Source of the DNA: Candidatus Solincola tengchongensis
GTDB taxonomy: Bacteria; Actinomycetota; Geothermincolia; Geothermincolales; RBG-13-55-18
Length of the DNA stretch: 24,561 nt
Reading direction: 5' to 3'
NCBI GenBank assembly: GCA_015711895.1
Contig: MU158662.1
Location: 1 to 24,561 of the forward strand
Positions 23,163 through 24,561 of this stretch are shown in pieces. Positions within the stretch are counted from its first letter, which is position 1, and every line of letters starts with the position of its first letter. The notes beneath the pieces were generated by a model. It did no database searches, was not told the origin of the DNA, and saw only the letters and a program-made list of their open reading frames with translations. Position numbers and translations under genes: made by a program.

Positions 23163-23207
23163 TGGTGGAGCCGACGGGACTTGAACCCGTGACCTCTACC
23201 ATGCCAA
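23163..23207 (-). other. Attachment site: 3' half of tRNA-Ala(GGC)
   Basis: Read on the minus strand, 45 nt fold as the second half of a tRNA: anticodon loop TTGGCAT (anticodon GGC, T33, A37), stem strand GGTAG, variable loop AGGTC, T arm ACGGG-TTCAAGT-CCCGT, acceptor strand CGGCTCC, discriminator A and CCA. U70 and A73 are the alanine identity bases (G3-U70 pair). The bases before the loop read AGAGA, not the required CTACC, so the 5' half is missing. The fragment borders an integrase gene, as expected of an att site with its core starting in the anticodon loop. Confidence 0.85.
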
Positions 23208-23305
23208 TCTCTTTTGCTGGGTTTTTGGTGTTTTTCCATGTTTTTCCTTACCCAATCTGACCTGCGAAAATGCATTTCCGACAAAGCATCGAAAAGCATG
23301 GCAAA

Positions 23306-24421
23306 TTATGAGGTGTTAGATGAAGTGTTAGATGCACTTTTTTCCATTTTTCCATATATTGCCTTCTCCAGCCTTTCCGCTGCCGCCTTCCCCGCCCTCT
23401 CGAACAGGTGTCCGTAGACGTCCACAGTCATACGTACCGAAGAATGACCGGCCAAAGCCTGCACCGTTTTGATGCTCTCGCCCTGAGCGATCAACATGGA
23501 GATATAGCTGTGGCGCAAGGCATGGAAACCGACTTTTCGCAGCCCGGCCTTCCTCAGGGCGGGCTCCAGGATGCGCTGTGTGACGTTCCTCTTGTCCATG
23601 GGTGTCCCCAATGAAGTGGTGAACACGAGATCATGGGGGTTCTCCTCCAGCTCCACGGCCTGGCGCAGCCTGTGGACTTTGAGCTCCTCCACGAGGACGG
23701 GAGGAAGGTCGATAACCCTCCTCCCCGCCCTGGATTTCGGAGGATAGAACTTCCCTCCCTGGAGGACTTGCCGGATATAAGCCCTTCCCTCCTCCAGGTC
23801 GAGGTCTCCCCACCTGAGGCCGAGTATCTCGGATTGCCTGGCCCCGGTGAGACAGGCGAACATGATCAAAGCCCGGTGGCGTTCCTCGGTGGCCTCTATG
23901 AGCCTGCGTATCTCCTCCGGCTCAAGGAAATCCGGCTCCGGCCTCTCCACTCGAGGCTTTTTGACATATTCGGCTGGATTGTATGGGATGTATCCCCAAA
24001 GAACGGCCTTCTTGAACATGGAGGAGAGTAGGGAGAGGCATCGGAAGGCCGTGGCGGTGGAGATTCCCTCCGATAGAAAAGCTGAGGAGAGCTCCTCCAC
24101 CTCCCTGACGCCAATATCCTTCAATTTGCGGCCGCTGAGGTGTCGGAGAAGCCTTCTCGCGGCTGATTCATAGGCGGTGAAGGTGTTTGGTCTTACCTCA
24201 CGCCTTTTGAGCCTCAGAAACTCTTCTGAGAGGTCGTCGAAGGTCTTATCATCGACCATTCGGAAGGTGCCTTCATAAAGCTGCTTTTCGATGCGGGCTT
24301 TGAGTCTACGAGCATCGACCTCCCGCCTCCCGGCGAGTTCCCACCGTTGCTTTCCGCCATATCTATAGACCACATAATAGCGCGGGCCGTCCCTACCTTC
24401 CCGCTTTACGATGGTGGCCAT
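23306..24421 (-). CDS. Tyrosine-type site-specific integrase
   Basis: Cuts and rejoins att sites to insert or excise the element. 371 residues from ATG 24421, chosen because GGAGG lies 7 nt upstream; nine more codons are open in front. N-terminal arm-type DNA-binding region (about 1-50, YYVVYRYGGKQRWELAGRR), SAM-like core-binding domain (about 60-150) and catalytic domain (about 170-350) with R in TGARQSEILGL, K in PPKSRAGRR, HALRHS (H-x-x-R), GHSS and nucleophile Y336 in VYGHL. All six catalytic residues appear present, so it may be active. The C-terminus is a short Ser/Asn/Thr tail. Its stop is about 100 bp from the att remnant. Confidence 0.93.
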   Translation of the reverse strand: MATIVKREGRDGPRYYVVYRYGGKQRWELAGRREVDARRLKARIEKQLYEGTFRMVDDKTFDDLSEEFLRLKRREVRPNTFTAYESAARRLLRHLSGRKLKDIGVREVEELSSAFLSEGISTATAFRCLSLLSSMFKKAVLWGYIPYNPAEYVKKPRVERPEPDFLEPEEIRRLIEATEERHRALIMFACLTGARQSEILGLRWGDLDLEEGRAYIRQVLQGGKFYPPKSRAGRRVIDLPPVLVEELKVHRLRQAVELEENPHDLVFTTSLGTPMDKRNVTQRILEPALRKAGLRKVGFHALRHSYISMLIAQGESIKTVQALAGHSSVRMTVDVYGHLFERAGKAAAERLEKAIYGKMEKSASNTSSNTS

Positions 24422-24561
24422 CTCCTTTCCTCCGTTCGCGCATCTCACGCATCCGCCTCTTGGTGGCGCAGGCCGGATGCATCCTCCAATTCACGCGGCG
24501 GTCGGTGACGTCCTCCCACATGCGGCACTCAAGCCATCGCTTATACCTCGTCTCGCCAACC
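24393..24561 (-). CDS. C-terminal end of a small, basic element-encoded protein (partial)
   Basis: The frame is open from the right edge for 55 codons to TAG at 24393 and overlaps the integrase start by 29 nt, as translationally coupled genes do. The peptide has YKRWLECRMW, then WRMHPACATKRRMREMRERRK: one Cys, later a His and a Cys, and a strongly basic helix. This resembles small zinc-ribbon or excisionase-like proteins next to integrases, but the start lies outside the window and the family is not certain. Confidence 0.4.
   Translation of the reverse strand, partial: VGETRYKRWLECRMWEDVTDRRVNWRMHPACATKRRMREMRERRKGDGHHRKAGR

Larger units (their letters stand above)
23163..24561. mobile_element. 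Left end of an integrated genetic element (prophage or ICE-like)
   Basis: A tRNA 3'-half remnant followed at once by a tyrosine integrase reading toward it, and then another small gene end running off the window. DNA just inside the site (23208-23305) is clearly richer in A and T than the neighbouring chromosome. Because the tRNA is on the minus strand, the intact copy rebuilt on integration should lie to the right, beyond the window. Confidence 0.75.

Noticed and set aside
23163..23207. Reading the tRNA remnant as the 3' end of a tmRNA
   Set aside because: The CGGCTCC-ACCA end would also suit tmRNA, but AGGTC as variable loop, a 5-nt stem strand and a proper anticodon loop TTGGCAT fit tRNA-Ala(GGC) better.

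Overview
GC-rich bacterial chromosome segment, apparently from an anaerobe or facultative anaerobe that handles acyl-CoAs. Strong Shine-Dalgarno sequences, GTG and TTG starts, a probable leaderless gene and the gene content would fit a deep-branching actinobacterium-like lineage. There is no rRNA or other marker here, so the taxonomic guess is weak. I see no CRISPR array, rRNA or complete tRNA.

Layout, left to right. (1) 104-2748: a nucleoside phosphorylase/nucleosidase-family enzyme, a convergent membrane histidine kinase without a partner regulator in view, and a small membrane protein that is probably read from a leaderless mRNA. (2) 2986-5671, minus strand: a class III polyhydroxyalkanoate (PHA) synthase operon in the order phasin-like gene, phaE, phaC. 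The PhaC catalytic residues fall at C149, D302 and H331. (3) 6536-8183: a lipoprotein and an iron-sulfur protein with an N-terminal helix-turn-helix, split by a one-base frameshift at a C6 run. (4) 8316-10124, minus strand: an SDR 3-hydroxyacyl-CoA dehydrogenase and a MaoC-type hydratase, together a split version of the eukaryotic multifunctional enzyme type 2. The 3' end of the hydratase gene carries a perfect 65-bp duplication. (5) 10830-12720: a PrcB-like envelope protein and a zinc-ribbon AIM24 protein.

(6) 13075-19217 is the most interesting part. Two 2-hydroxyacyl-CoA dehydratase/benzoyl-CoA reductase-type subunits (transcription unit 1) are followed by two different BadF/HgdC-type ATP-dependent activators, a stand-alone protein resembling the middle domain of acetyl-CoA synthase (AcsB/CdhC) with a shortened cysteine motif, and a CooC/AcsF-type P-loop ATPase with the CxC metal motif (transcription unit 2). 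The second unit has a good sigma-70-like promoter with a perfect 14-bp palindrome between its boxes, then a leader of about 400 nt with three degenerate repeats spaced exactly 64 nt. I infer a low-potential, ATP-driven reductase or dehydratase system joined to a nickel-type maturation or accessory module. Its substrate is unknown.

(7) 19250-21106, minus strand: an AMP-forming acyl-CoA synthetase with an unusual insertion and a long leader. (8) 21525-22888, minus strand: two paralogous lipoproteins. (9) 23163 to the right edge: the left end of an integrated element. A 45-nt remnant of tRNA-Ala(GGC), from anticodon loop to CCA, marks the attachment site. A tyrosine integrase and the end of another small gene follow.

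The acyl-CoA synthetase, SDR, MaoC hydratase and PHA synthase could form a route between fatty acids, (R)-3-hydroxyacyl-CoA and stored PHA. The 13075-19217 cluster may feed acyl-CoA intermediates into the same metabolism.
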